From an uncultured Clostridium sp. (GTDB lineage: Bacteria; Bacillota; Clostridia; Lachnospirales; Lachnospiraceae): a stretch of DNA of 8,034 nucleotides. Positions 1-6,884 of this stretch are shown in pieces. The DNA lies in assembly GCA_958349075.1 (NCBI GenBank), contig CATWBR010000204.1, forward strand, positions 1 through 8,034, written 5' to 3'. The notes under the pieces were generated by a model that saw nothing but the letters and a program-made list of their open reading frames with translations, ran no database searches and was not told the DNA's origin. Both the position numbers and the translations under genes were made by a program. Numbering within the stretch: position 1 is the stretch's first letter; each line of letters begins with the position of its first letter.

Positions 1-89
1 TCATGTTTCTATCATTATCACAATTATACAACATCCAGTCTGAAAATCAATACCCGGTTAAAACCGCCGCAAAGGAGATGCATCGTTCT

Positions 90-1832
90 ATGGCCAATAC
101 TTTCAAAATTCCCGCCAGAATCAGGGAACAATTTCGCTTCAGCACTTTAAGCTTTATCTTCATCATCGCATACGTCAATCTTTTTACCCTGCTTTTCGGG
201 CCGGAAAATACAATCGCAGGCGTTATATTCACAATTTTAATGTCCGCATCCATGGTCCGGGATCTGACGGCCACACCGTTCCGGCATTTGGCTGTCCAGT
301 CGTTTATGCTGGTCTGGATAGCGCTGGCCGCCTATCTGGTAAACACGCTCCCCGCTCCGGCGTCTTTCCTTCTCAATTTTATCACACTGTTTGTCATCCT
401 GTATACGTATACCTATGAATACTCCACACATATGTACTTTCCTTACATTTTGTCCTACCTGTTCCTCATATTCATTTCCCCCGTGGACGCCGCGCGCCTT
501 CCGGGACGTCTTCTTGCCATGGTGACGGGCGCTGCATCCATTCTGCTCTACCAGTGGGTTATGGGGAGAAAACATGTAGACGAAACGGCCAGGGATGTAC
601 TGAGCGGTATGATCGACTGCATCTGCTCCTATATCACCGGAAGGCTCGACGGAAACGGCGTAAAACCAGATTCCGGAGACATCCATCACAAACTCTGCAG
701 CCTCAGTAAAATCGTATATGACAGAAGAAAAAAAGCATTCTGCGTTTCCGACGCCGGTTTTTCCATGATCGATGCAGGACGTGGGCTTGAGCATCTGCTC
801 TTCTTACTGCAGGAACTCCCCGGGGAACTGTCTGACCAGGACCGCTCCCTCCTCCAGGTGACGATGAACCGGCTTAGAATCTTCCGCGCCTTCCTTCACC
901 AGGAAATAAAAGAGCTTCCGCTCCCGTCCCCCAATACCGCCATAGATGGGGACGGGAACGGCGCAAATCCGGCGGAAAAACTGTTAAACTACATAAACGA
1001 CCGCCTGATGCACATGGCGGATCCCCAAAATAAGAGAAACTACCGTCCAGGCATCCAGTCGCTGAAACTCCGTATCCAGGCCGCCCTTGATTTGAGTCCG
1101 GTCCGGTTCATCTATGCCCTCCGCACCGCCCTGCTTCTTTCCGCGTCAACCCTGCTCGTCCAGTCCCTCTCCCTTCCGCACGGAAAATGGCTTTTGTTCA
1201 CAATGGCCTCCGTATCTCTCCCCTATGCGGACGACGTCCCGGTAAAAATGAAAAAGAGAATTGCCGCCACGGCCGCGGGAGGCCTTATCTCCGTCGCCGT
1301 CTACTCGCTGATCCCCTCCCCCGCAGGCCGCACCGCGGCCATGATGCTGTCCGGTTATCTGTCTTTCTATTTTACGGATTACGCGGAAACCTTCACCTGC
1401 TCAACCATCGGGGCAATGGGAGGCGCCGTATTTATGAACGCATTCGGCCTGCAGGCAGTCGGCGGCGTCTTTCTCATCCGGCTCTCCTATATTCTGGCCG
1501 GAGCTGCCGCAGCATACGTTATAAACTGCCGTATCCTACCATTTAACAGGGCAAAAGCCACAAGGCAGCTCTGGGACAAATATAAAGCTGTAACGGAACT
1601 TCTGGCAAAAATATGTCACACCGATCACATTGATTCCCAATTGTATTATAACCTTGTAATCCAGGTCCACCTACTTGAGGAGAAACTGAACCAGAACGCC
1701 CTGCTGGAACAGTGGACCGGTTTTCCCGAGCTCATGGCAAGATGCCGGGAACAGGTTAGAAACGCCCACCGCACCTTTATCGCGGAGAGGGCGGACGCCC
1801 CCGTATATGAGACGGAACATCTGAATCATTAA
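90..1832 (+). CDS. FUSC-family membrane protein (aromatic acid/fusaric acid exporter-like)
   Basis: This is an integral membrane protein of 580 residues with the two-part layout of the FUSC/YccS/aromatic acid exporter group. Residues about 18-158 hold roughly six hydrophobic segments. Residues about 160-335 are a hydrophilic, probably cytoplasmic region. Residues about 336-485 form a second membrane block resembling the FUSC_2 domain, including the charged turn DDVPVKMKKRIAATAAGG. A soluble helical tail of about 95 residues follows. Members of this family are proposed efflux proteins for aromatic acids or other small anions; the substrate here cannot be told. The ATG at 90 was chosen because AAAGGAG lies at 71-77 (a rather long 12-base spacing) and because the next 18 residues lead straight into the first membrane segment. 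The frame is also open from an ATG at position 3, and possibly from before the window, so the start is less certain than the family. The gene is convergent with the amidase gene and ends just before a hairpin. Confidence 0.85.
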   Translation: MANTFKIPARIREQFRFSTLSFIFIIAYVNLFTLLFGPENTIAGVIFTILMSASMVRDLTATPFRHLAVQSFMLVWIALAAYLVNTLPAPASFLLNFITLFVILYTYTYEYSTHMYFPYILSYLFLIFISPVDAARLPGRLLAMVTGAASILLYQWVMGRKHVDETARDVLSGMIDCICSYITGRLDGNGVKPDSGDIHHKLCSLSKIVYDRRKKAFCVSDAGFSMIDAGRGLEHLLFLLQELPGELSDQDRSLLQVTMNRLRIFRAFLHQEIKELPLPSPNTAIDGDGNGANPAEKLLNYINDRLMHMADPQNKRNYRPGIQSLKLRIQAALDLSPVRFIYALRTALLLSASTLLVQSLSLPHGKWLLFTMASVSLPYADDVPVKMKKRIAATAAGGLISVAVYSLIPSPAGRTAAMMLSGYLSFYFTDYAETFTCSTIGAMGGAVFMNAFGLQAVGGVFLIRLSYILAGAAAAYVINCRILPFNRAKATRQLWDKYKAVTELLAKICHTDHIDSQLYYNLVIQVHLLEEKLNQNALLEQWTGFPELMARCREQVRNAHRTFIAERADAPVYETEHLNH

Positions 1833-1838
1833 ATGCAG

Positions 1839-1881
1839 AGTGCAGGCGCAGAAAGGACTCTCCCTTTCCTGCGCCTGCACT
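1839..1881. terminator. Bidirectional hairpin terminator between convergent genes
   Basis: The arms 1839-1851 and 1869-1881 are a perfect 13-bp inverted repeat (AGTGCAGGCGCAG with its complement). The stem extends inward by five more pairs (1852-1856 with 1863-1867) past one bulged C at 1868, around a 6-base loop. It lies directly after the FUSC stop codon and 19 bases beyond the amidase stop, so it can serve both convergent genes. The flanks are only weakly T-rich, so termination may be imperfect or partly factor-dependent. Confidence 0.7.
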
Positions 1882-1899
1882 TCTAAAATCCGGCCTCCT

Positions 1900-2391
1900 C
1901 TATGCTCCCCAGACACGGACACCCTTTATATGAAGGTATCTGGCCTGTTCATACTGGTAGGAGTCCAGAGGGCGCATATAGGCGTCATAACTGTGTGCCG
2001 CGAGATAAATACGTCCGTTCTCCACCGCCACAATCACCGGACTGTGATAATACCAGCTTCCGTTGCCAAGCTGTACAATGTCTCCGGGCTGTATTCCCTT
2101 CTCATCCGTCACCACGGCGTAAGGCCCCACCGACTTATTTCCAACCAGAAAATTATAGAGGTACTGCACCCCCGTCCAGCTCGGGGTCCTGTCATAGCCG
2201 CTGTTGTAATACCAGCCCTTCACCGGAGTGTAATTCATGACTCCGCTCCCCGCATAAATGCACTGCGAAGCAAAATTTGTACAGTCCCCTCCCATATGTT
2301 CAAAATCGAGATATCTCGGGTTCCTGCTAAGTGCCCACTGTTTGGCATATTGTAAAGCCGCCTCCCGGCGGTATTCCTTTTCTTTCAGCAT
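1900..2391 (-). CDS. Amidase_6-domain (putative amidase, cysteine-type) protein
   Basis: This is a single-domain protein of 163 residues matching the putative amidase domain (Amidase_6). The family hallmarks are visible: EAALQYAKQWALSRNPRYLDF at 10-30, GGDCTNFASQ at 34-43 with the probable nucleophile Cys37, the hydrophobic YYHSPVIVA strand with His116, and AAHSYD with His133. The fold belongs to the papain-like cysteine hydrolases, so amide or peptide bond hydrolysis is expected; the substrate is unknown. There is no signal peptide or membrane anchor, which suggests action inside the cell. The frame is open up to an ATG at 2499 that overlaps the TetR gene. I prefer the ATG at 2391 because the domain begins immediately after it, but its ribosome site is weak (AGG or GGGAG 9-20 bases upstream). 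It lies 73 bases after the regulator stop on the same strand and is probably co-transcribed with it. Confidence 0.8.
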   Translation of the reverse strand: MLKEKEYRREAALQYAKQWALSRNPRYLDFEHMGGDCTNFASQCIYAGSGVMNYTPVKGWYYNSGYDRTPSWTGVQYLYNFLVGNKSVGPYAVVTDEKGIQPGDIVQLGNGSWYYHSPVIVAVENGRIYLAAHSYDAYMRPLDSYQYEQARYLHIKGVRVWGA

Positions 2392-2464
2392 ATCACGCGA
2401 CCTGGTCCGCTCCCTGTTACTTAATAGTATGGCGGACGCGGCTGTGTTATCCTCAGGAAATGGA

Positions 2465-3100
2465 TCATTTCTCACTCTCAGGATAAAAACAGGCTTCATA
2501 GAGCATCGTAACCCCGGTATTCAGGATTCTTTCCTTCTCTATCGGAGTGCTTTTAAATACGATGCGGTCCACAAGGGCATCGATGAAATCCACAATTACA
2601 ACGGACGCCGCTTCCAGATCGCCTGCTTTGACCCTGTCCTGATTCCGGGTCAAAAGTTCGAGGACGGCCTTCCTGATCTCTTCCCTGTGCAGATCTAACA
2701 CGGCGGCCACATCCTGTTTTGCGTAATAAAGCTCTTCCAGCGCCCTGTTAAAATCCTTTACGGAAAGGTGCAGGTCTATCAGTTTTATCACCAGGCACCG
2801 GAGCCATTCATGCAGATTCTCCGTATACAGCCTCCTGTTCATCTCCGTATTCAGCGTCTGGAAAACCGTCATGAAATGATTGTGGTGCCGCTCAAGCAGC
2901 TCCGCCAGAATCGTGTCTTTATCCAAAAAATAAGAGTACAGGCTGCCGATTGAAATTCCTGCCGCCTTTGCGATCTCATTGGTCGTCATCTGAAAAAATC
3001 CCTTTTCACAGATCAGCACCATGGCGGAGCTCAGGATTTTTTCCTTCATCTCCATGCTGCGTTTCTGTTTCGGTTGTCTGATTGTCTTTTCTGTATCCAT
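2465..3100 (-). CDS. TetR/AcrR-family transcriptional regulator (likely repressor of the MATE pump)
   Basis: This is a 211-residue regulator with a typical TetR architecture. An N-terminal helix (about 15-34) is followed by the helix-turn-helix at 39-61, with TTNEIAKAAGISIGSLYSYF and the characteristic G-S-L-Y-x-Y-F recognition helix ending. The rest is an all-helical ligand and dimerisation domain. A strong ribosome site, GGGAGG at 3113-3108, sits 7 bases from the ATG; the ATG overlapping that site at 3107 is out of frame. The gene is divergent from a MATE efflux pump, and the shared spacer has two matching palindromes, so it most likely represses the pump, and possibly itself, until a toxic ligand binds. 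That role is inferred from layout and family habit; the ligand is unknown. Confidence 0.92.
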   Translation of the reverse strand: MDTEKTIRQPKQKRSMEMKEKILSSAMVLICEKGFFQMTTNEIAKAAGISIGSLYSYFLDKDTILAELLERHHNHFMTVFQTLNTEMNRRLYTENLHEWLRCLVIKLIDLHLSVKDFNRALEELYYAKQDVAAVLDLHREEIRKAVLELLTRNQDRVKAGDLEAASVVIVDFIDALVDRIVFKSTPIEKERILNTGVTMLYEACFYPESEK

Positions 3101-3121
3101 TGTCCATCCTCCCTGCTCTTT

Positions 3122-3150
3122 ATTCTATCCTCCCTTTCCTGAAACGTCAA
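3122..3150 (-). promoter_or_regulatory. Candidate sigma-70 promoter of the TetR regulator
   Basis: Read on the minus strand, TTGACG (3150-3145) and TAGAAT (3127-3122) are separated by exactly 17 bases, close to the consensus. Transcription would begin near 3115, giving a leader of only about 15 bases that still includes the GGGAGG ribosome site at 3113-3108. The -35 box starts 8 bases from the edge of the palindrome at 3159-3174, so a repressor bound there could influence this promoter. Confidence 0.6.
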
Positions 3151-3158
3151 GAGACAAA

Positions 3159-3174
3159 ATGAGTTATTACTCAT
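3159..3174. promoter_or_regulatory. Palindromic operator candidate O1 (ATGAGT-TATT-ACTCAT)
   Basis: This is a perfect inverted repeat with 6-bp arms and a 4-base centre. It lies between the two divergent -35 boxes: 7 bases before TTGACA of the MATE promoter and 8 bases from the -35 of the regulator promoter. The same arms recur in O2, which argues that this is a specific protein site rather than chance. The TetR protein encoded next door is the obvious candidate ligand. Confidence 0.7.
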
Positions 3175-3181
3175 ATTTTCC

Positions 3182-3210
3182 TTGACAGGGCAAAAACATG
3201 AGTATATAAT
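3182..3210 (+). promoter_or_regulatory. Consensus sigma-70 promoter of the MATE efflux gene
   Basis: TTGACA (3182-3187) and TATAAT (3205-3210) are both perfect consensus hexamers at the ideal 17-base spacing. The predicted start is near 3217, about 57 bases before the MATE ATG. Such a strong promoter would be on by default, which fits control by a repressor. The -10 region overlaps a partial ATGAGT half site at 3198-3203. Confidence 0.85.
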
Positions 3211-3221
3211 CACGTTTATGA

Positions 3222-3241
3222 ATATGAGTGATTACTCGTAT
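3222..3241. promoter_or_regulatory. Palindromic operator candidate O2 (ATGAGT-GATT-ACTCGT core)
   Basis: The 8-base arms 3222-3229 and 3234-3241 form an inverted repeat with one mismatch around a 4-base centre. The core 3224-3239 matches O1 at 14 of 16 positions, and the two centres are 65 bp apart. O2 begins about five bases after the predicted MATE transcription start, where a bound repressor would block initiation or escape. A degenerate third site (3198-3213) overlaps the -10 box. Confidence 0.7.
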
Positions 3242-3273
3242 ATTAAAAAAAATCGCATCAGGAGGTATTTGTC

Positions 3274-4611
3274 ATGGACTTATCAGAAAAAATCAAAACC
3301 GCTCCGATCTCCCAATTAATCCGGGAGTTATCGGCTCCAGCCATCCTTTCATTGCTCTTAAACGCGTTAAACACGGCTATAGACGGCATATTTGTAGCAA
3401 AAAGCGTCGGTACCGCCGCCCTGTCCGCCGTGACGATTTCATTTGGAATTGTCCTCATTATCCAGGCTCTTTCACTGCTGATCGCCGCCGGCTCGTCGGC
3501 CTCCATCTCATTAAGGCTCGGAAAAGACGACAGGGCGGGCGCAGAAAAAGTGATCGGGAGCGCCTTCCTTCTCTCCCTCCTGTTTGCCGCCGCAATCACC
3601 GTTACGGGGCTGTTTACCGTCACTCCCCTGCTCCGACTCTACGGAGCCACTGAGGAGAATCTTGCATACGCCAGGGAATATATATCCGTCATTTTAAGCG
3701 GTTCCTGTTTCTTTATCATGGCGCAGTCGATGAACAACTGCGTAAAAGGAATGGGATACGCCAAAAGAGCCTTCCTGAATTCTCTGCTGAGCGTAATAAC
3801 CAATACGGTTTTAGACGCCGTTTTTATCTTCGTCTTCAAATGGGGCGTCTTCGGAGCCGCCCTTTCAACGGTGATTGGCAACGGCGCCTGCATGATCATG
3901 GCGATCCGCTTTCTCCGCTCTGCAAACTGTCCCGCAAACCTCCGGTCAGGCAGCATAAGGCCGGACGGCGCCGGAAGTATTCTCTCCATCGGTCTCCCCG
4001 CCTCGATCGTGCAGTTCGCACTCAGCCTCGTCTCCCTGACCTTCAACCACACCGCCGCATTCTACGGTGGAACGCTTGGCGTTGCTTCCTATGGAATTAT
4101 GTACAACACGATGATGACGGTCTATATGCCGGTGATCGGCCTCGGCCAGGGAATACAGCCCATCTTAGGCTTTAATTACAGCGCCGGGAATTACCCGCGT
4201 GTTGAAAAGGCATTAAAGCTCTCCGTTACATATGCCACCGTCTTTGCATGCGGTATGTTTCTTCTCATCGAGCTAGCGTCCGGCGCCATCGTCGGGGCAT
4301 TCGGAGGGACCGGCGATCCCGCTTTGACCGCCATGGCCGTTCCCGGCCTGCGTCTCTTCAGCCTTACGCTGCCCTTTGCCGGATTTCAGATGGTAAGCGC
4401 AAATTACTTCCAGTACATCGGAAAGGTAAAACAGTCCGTCATCTTAAGCTCCCTCCGCCAGCTCATCCTCCTGATTCCCTTCGCCCTTCTCTTTCCGGCT
4501 TTTACCGGCATTACCGGAATCTGGCTGGCAACCCCTGCGGCCGATCTAATCTCCTTTGCCGTAACTGTTGTTTTTATAAAGAAAGAACTGAGGCTTCTAA
4601 AGAAACAGTAG
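3274..4611 (+). CDS. MATE-family multidrug efflux transporter (MepA/DinF-like)
   Basis: This is a polytopic membrane protein of 445 residues, the normal length for MATE exporters, which use a Na+ or H+ gradient to expel cationic drugs and other toxic compounds. The two six-helix bundles can be recognised. The first opens with PISQLIRELSAPAILSLLLN and the conserved NTAIDGIFVAKSVG (33-46). The second starts near residue 235 with SILSIGLPASIVQFALSL and carries the family signature GLGQGIQPILGFNYSAGNY (289-307). A strong AGGAGG at 3260-3265 lies 8 bases before the ATG, so the start is secure. The gene is monocistronic, with its own consensus promoter, operator-like palindromes shared with the divergent TetR gene, and a strong terminator. 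Drug-inducible expression is therefore likely. The sequence does not tell the substrate or the coupling ion. Confidence 0.93.
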   Translation: MDLSEKIKTAPISQLIRELSAPAILSLLLNALNTAIDGIFVAKSVGTAALSAVTISFGIVLIIQALSLLIAAGSSASISLRLGKDDRAGAEKVIGSAFLLSLLFAAAITVTGLFTVTPLLRLYGATEENLAYAREYISVILSGSCFFIMAQSMNNCVKGMGYAKRAFLNSLLSVITNTVLDAVFIFVFKWGVFGAALSTVIGNGACMIMAIRFLRSANCPANLRSGSIRPDGAGSILSIGLPASIVQFALSLVSLTFNHTAAFYGGTLGVASYGIMYNTMMTVYMPVIGLGQGIQPILGFNYSAGNYPRVEKALKLSVTYATVFACGMFLLIELASGAIVGAFGGTGDPALTAMAVPGLRLFSLTLPFAGFQMVSANYFQYIGKVKQSVILSSLRQLILLIPFALLFPAFTGITGIWLATPAADLISFAVTVVFIKKELRLLKKQ

Positions 4612-4618
4612 GCAGGCA

Positions 4619-4663
4619 AAAACCGGGGCAGCGTGTCCATTATGGACGCACTGCCCCGGTTTT
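4619..4663. terminator. Strong bidirectional rho-independent terminator (MATE / folD)
   Basis: The stem pairs 4619-4631 with 4651-4663 (AAAACCGGGGCAG and its complement, 13 bp). A further GTCCA/TGGAC helix (4635-4639 with 4643-4647) closes a short loop, with a small internal mismatch region between the two. The plus-strand reading ends in a T-rich tail (TTTTATATTTTT). The minus-strand reading also ends in TTTTT, so it can terminate both the MATE gene and the convergent folD-like gene. Confidence 0.88.
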
Positions 4664-4706
4664 ATATTTTTCTGCTGCCGCTGGCCGCCGTCCCGCAGCA
4701 GCACGG

Positions 4707-5561
4707 TCATTTTCTGTACATTCTCTCCGCAGCTTCCACCACGTGTTTGCACAATACGGTCGATGTCACCGTCCCAACGCCTCCCGGCACCGGGGTGATG
4801 GCTTCCACAATGGACTCCACCTCGTCAAATTTCACATCGCCGCACAGTTTTCCTTCCGGACTGGTGTTGATGCCGACATCCAGCACAACCTGGCCCGGAG
4901 ATACATAATCTTTATTTACCAGCCCCGCACAGCCTGCGGCGGAAATCAGTATCTCTGCCCCGCGGCAGTGGGAAGCCGTGTCCACGGTGTCGATATGACA
5001 CATGGTCAGTGTCGCGCATCTGTTTAACAGCATGATACCGACCGGTTTTCCAATCACCATGCTCGCTCCGATGACCGTGACGCGTGAACTCTTAAGAGGG
5101 TATCCGTAATAGTCCAGAATTTCCAGGCACGCCTGGGCGGTGCATGGCGCAAAGCCGCCCTCCTCACCGGAAAGCACGTTTCCCTGGGACCAGGCCGTAA
5201 TACCGTCCATGTCCTTCTCCGGTTTCAGGGCCGCGCAGACTGCCAATTCATCCTCCCGCCGTGCCAGAGGCCTGAACATCAGACAGCCGTGAATTCCGGG
5301 ATCCCCGTTAATCTGCTGCACAACGGCCATCAGCTCCTCCTGCTGATAGTCCGGCTCAAGAAAGATATGCTTCACTTCGATTCCGATTGCCGCGCACCGT
5401 TTGGAAGCGCCCCGCTCATAGGACAGATCGGCCGCACGTTCCCCAATCCGGACAATTGCAAGGGCCGGTGTAATCCCGGCCGCCTTAAGCCGTTCCACCC
5501 GTTCCGAAAGCTCAGCGCTCAGCGCTGCTGCAACGGGCGCTCCCGTCAGTAATTTAGCCAT
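4707..5561 (-). CDS. folD: FolD-like methylene-THF dehydrogenase (cyclohydrolase residues altered)
   Basis: This 284-residue protein belongs to the FolD family, which oxidises 5,10-methylene-THF with NAD(P)+ and usually also hydrolyses the methenyl product to 10-formyl-THF. The folate-binding N-terminal half and the Rossmann half are both complete. Visible marks are Tyr48, KDMDG (116-120), PCTAQA (139-144), VIGASMVIGKP (163-173), DVGIN (228-232) and ITPVPGGVG (255-263). Aligned without gaps to E. coli FolD, the catalytic lysine position (Lys54 there, Lys56 in human MTHFD1) is Ala52, and the glutamine of VQLPLP is Phe96 in LMFRPLA. Both residues matter for cyclohydrolase, so this may be mainly a dehydrogenase. 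From memory, a SYE-K/R-GA-K-R type FolD occurs across Clostridia, so the change may be typical of that subfamily. AGGAGG (5574-5569) overlaps the transporter stop, 12 bases before the ATG, so the two genes are co-transcribed. Confidence 0.9.
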   Translation of the reverse strand: MAKLLTGAPVAAALSAELSERVERLKAAGITPALAIVRIGERAADLSYERGASKRCAAIGIEVKHIFLEPDYQQEELMAVVQQINGDPGIHGCLMFRPLARREDELAVCAALKPEKDMDGITAWSQGNVLSGEEGGFAPCTAQACLEILDYYGYPLKSSRVTVIGASMVIGKPVGIMLLNRCATLTMCHIDTVDTASHCRGAEILISAAGCAGLVNKDYVSPGQVVLDVGINTSPEGKLCGDVKFDEVESIVEAITPVPGGVGTVTSTVLCKHVVEAAERMYRK

Positions 5562-5573
5562 TTAAAATCCTCC

Positions 5574-6791
5574 TTACACAGGCTGCTGCCCCTGTTCTAT
5601 TTTCTCCTGCCGATCCAGGATAGCCGATATGGCGGCATTGGTGATTACGTTCGGAAGTGTCCTCTGGCCTCCGATAATACGGTCGATTCCGGTCATCAAT
5701 GCAACGCCCTCTAACGGAAGATTAACACTGCCCAGTGTCATTGTCAACATGACAATGCTGGCGCTCGGAACACCGGCGGTTCCTAATGAAGCCAGAAGAG
5801 CCGTGACGAAAACGGTTACCTGCTGCGCCATTGAAAGCTGCACTCCCGCCACCTGGGCGATGAAGATTACAGTCATTCCCTGATACAGGGCGCTTCCGCT
5901 CTTGCTGACATTCGTACCAACCGACATGATAAAGCTGGCAATTGCCTCGGAAACTCCGAGATTATTCTGCAGCTCCTTGATTGCTACCGGCAGAGCCGCA
6001 GCCGAGCTGTCTGTTGCCAGGGCCATGCTGATCGCCCCGAAGATGCCCTTATAGAATTTGATTGGGTTCATCCTGACGCCGATGGCCACAAGGCCGGCCT
6101 GGATAACAAATATAAAGACAATCAGCGCCACATGCAGGACAATAATAAATTTTCCCAGGGGAAGCAGTGTGGAGAGGCCGTATTTTCCTATCATGCCGGA
6201 CATTAAGCCAAACACGCCGAATGGGGCAAAGGAAATGACGATATCGGTCATCTTATACATCACCTGCGCTGTTCTGTCAAAGAACACTTTCACCGGTTCC
6301 GCCTTCTCTTTGCACATTACGATACAGATTCCAAAGAAGAATGCGAAAACAATTACCTGAAGCATATTATCGCTGGAAAATGATGCAAACACATTGGTCG
6401 GGAACATATTCAGGACTGTTGAGATAAAGGAAACATCCGTGGCGTCCCCGGTATCCGCCACCGGCATCTGGATCGCCGATCCCACTCCCGGCTGGAACAG
6501 GTTGGCAAAGACAATACCGGTCAGGATTGCCAGCGCCGTCATAACTACAAACAGAATGAATGCCTTGATTCCCATTTTATATATTTTTTTCATATCCGGT
6601 ATGCTGGTAAGGCCACTGATAATCGCGCTGAAAACCAGCGGCAGAATCAGCATTTTCAGCATACGCATAAAAAGATCGCCTATCGGCTCAAAAACGGTTG
6701 CTCTTTCCCTCAAAAGAACACCGGCTAAAATCCCCAGAACAAAACCAATGGCTATTTTCGCAAACATTGGCATTTTTTTCTTTTCTTTCAT
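5574..6791 (-). CDS. DAACS-family dicarboxylate/amino acid:cation symporter, divergent
   Basis: This 405-residue membrane protein has the glutamate transporter-like (GltP/GltPh/DctA) fold and should import a small carboxylate or amino acid with a cation. The order of marks is typical: N-terminal helices, a serine-rich hairpin TDSSAAALPVA (260-270), a TM7 region, LGTAGVPSASIVML (336-349) and the TM8 motif GIDRIIGGQRTLPN (368-381). It differs at key sites: NMDGT reads SKSGS (296-300). In TM8 the equivalent of GltPh Asp394 is Gly374 and that of Asp405 is Asn385, while Arg377, Thr378 and Asn381 are kept. A carboxylate substrate is therefore plausible, but an alpha-amino group may not be read in the usual way. 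The ATG at 6791 was chosen for AAGGGG (6803-6798), 6 bases upstream. An ATG at 6818 with a weaker site would add 9 residues. It sits between the SHMT and folD-like genes. Confidence 0.9.
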   Translation of the reverse strand: MKEKKKMPMFAKIAIGFVLGILAGVLLRERATVFEPIGDLFMRMLKMLILPLVFSAIISGLTSIPDMKKIYKMGIKAFILFVVMTALAILTGIVFANLFQPGVGSAIQMPVADTGDATDVSFISTVLNMFPTNVFASFSSDNMLQVIVFAFFFGICIVMCKEKAEPVKVFFDRTAQVMYKMTDIVISFAPFGVFGLMSGMIGKYGLSTLLPLGKFIIVLHVALIVFIFVIQAGLVAIGVRMNPIKFYKGIFGAISMALATDSSAAALPVAIKELQNNLGVSEAIASFIMSVGTNVSKSGSALYQGMTVIFIAQVAGVQLSMAQQVTVFVTALLASLGTAGVPSASIVMLTMTLGSVNLPLEGVALMTGIDRIIGGQRTLPNVITNAAISAILDRQEKIEQGQQPV

Positions 6792-6825
6792 TCTTATCCC
6801 CTTCCCCAGTCCACTCATGGATCCT

Positions 6826-6864
6826 GTTCCGCCCCCGCTTCCATTCAGGGATGGGGGACGGAAC
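6826..6864 (-). other. Intercistronic RNA hairpin between glyA-like gene and symporter
   Basis: GTTCCG-T-CCCC on the minus strand (6864-6854) pairs with GGGG-G-CGGAAC (6836-6826) as an 11-bp, GC-rich stem. Its one irregular pair is a G-U wobble in the minus-strand RNA but a C-A clash in the plus-strand RNA, which suggests the structure acts in the minus-strand transcript. No T-run follows; instead AGGATCC and an ATG come next. It may be a weak terminator, an RNA stabiliser or a processing site that sets the ratio of the upstream and downstream genes. Confidence 0.55.
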
Positions 6865-6884
6865 GTATGTATATAAAGAACTTA

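Noticed and set aside
1..89. Promoter for the FUSC gene in the AT-rich first bases
   Set aside because: TATACA-like hexamers occur but no convincing -35 pair does, and the region is cut by the window edge.
237..794. Long antisense frame inside the FUSC gene
   Set aside because: Composition is low-complexity and unlike a folded protein, and the opposite strand encodes a clear membrane protein; it is a shadow.
2423..2468. Short reading frame starting at the ATG that overlaps the TetR stop (ATGA overlap)
   Set aside because: It runs only about 15 codons before a TAA, has no recognisable product and is not in frame with the amidase.
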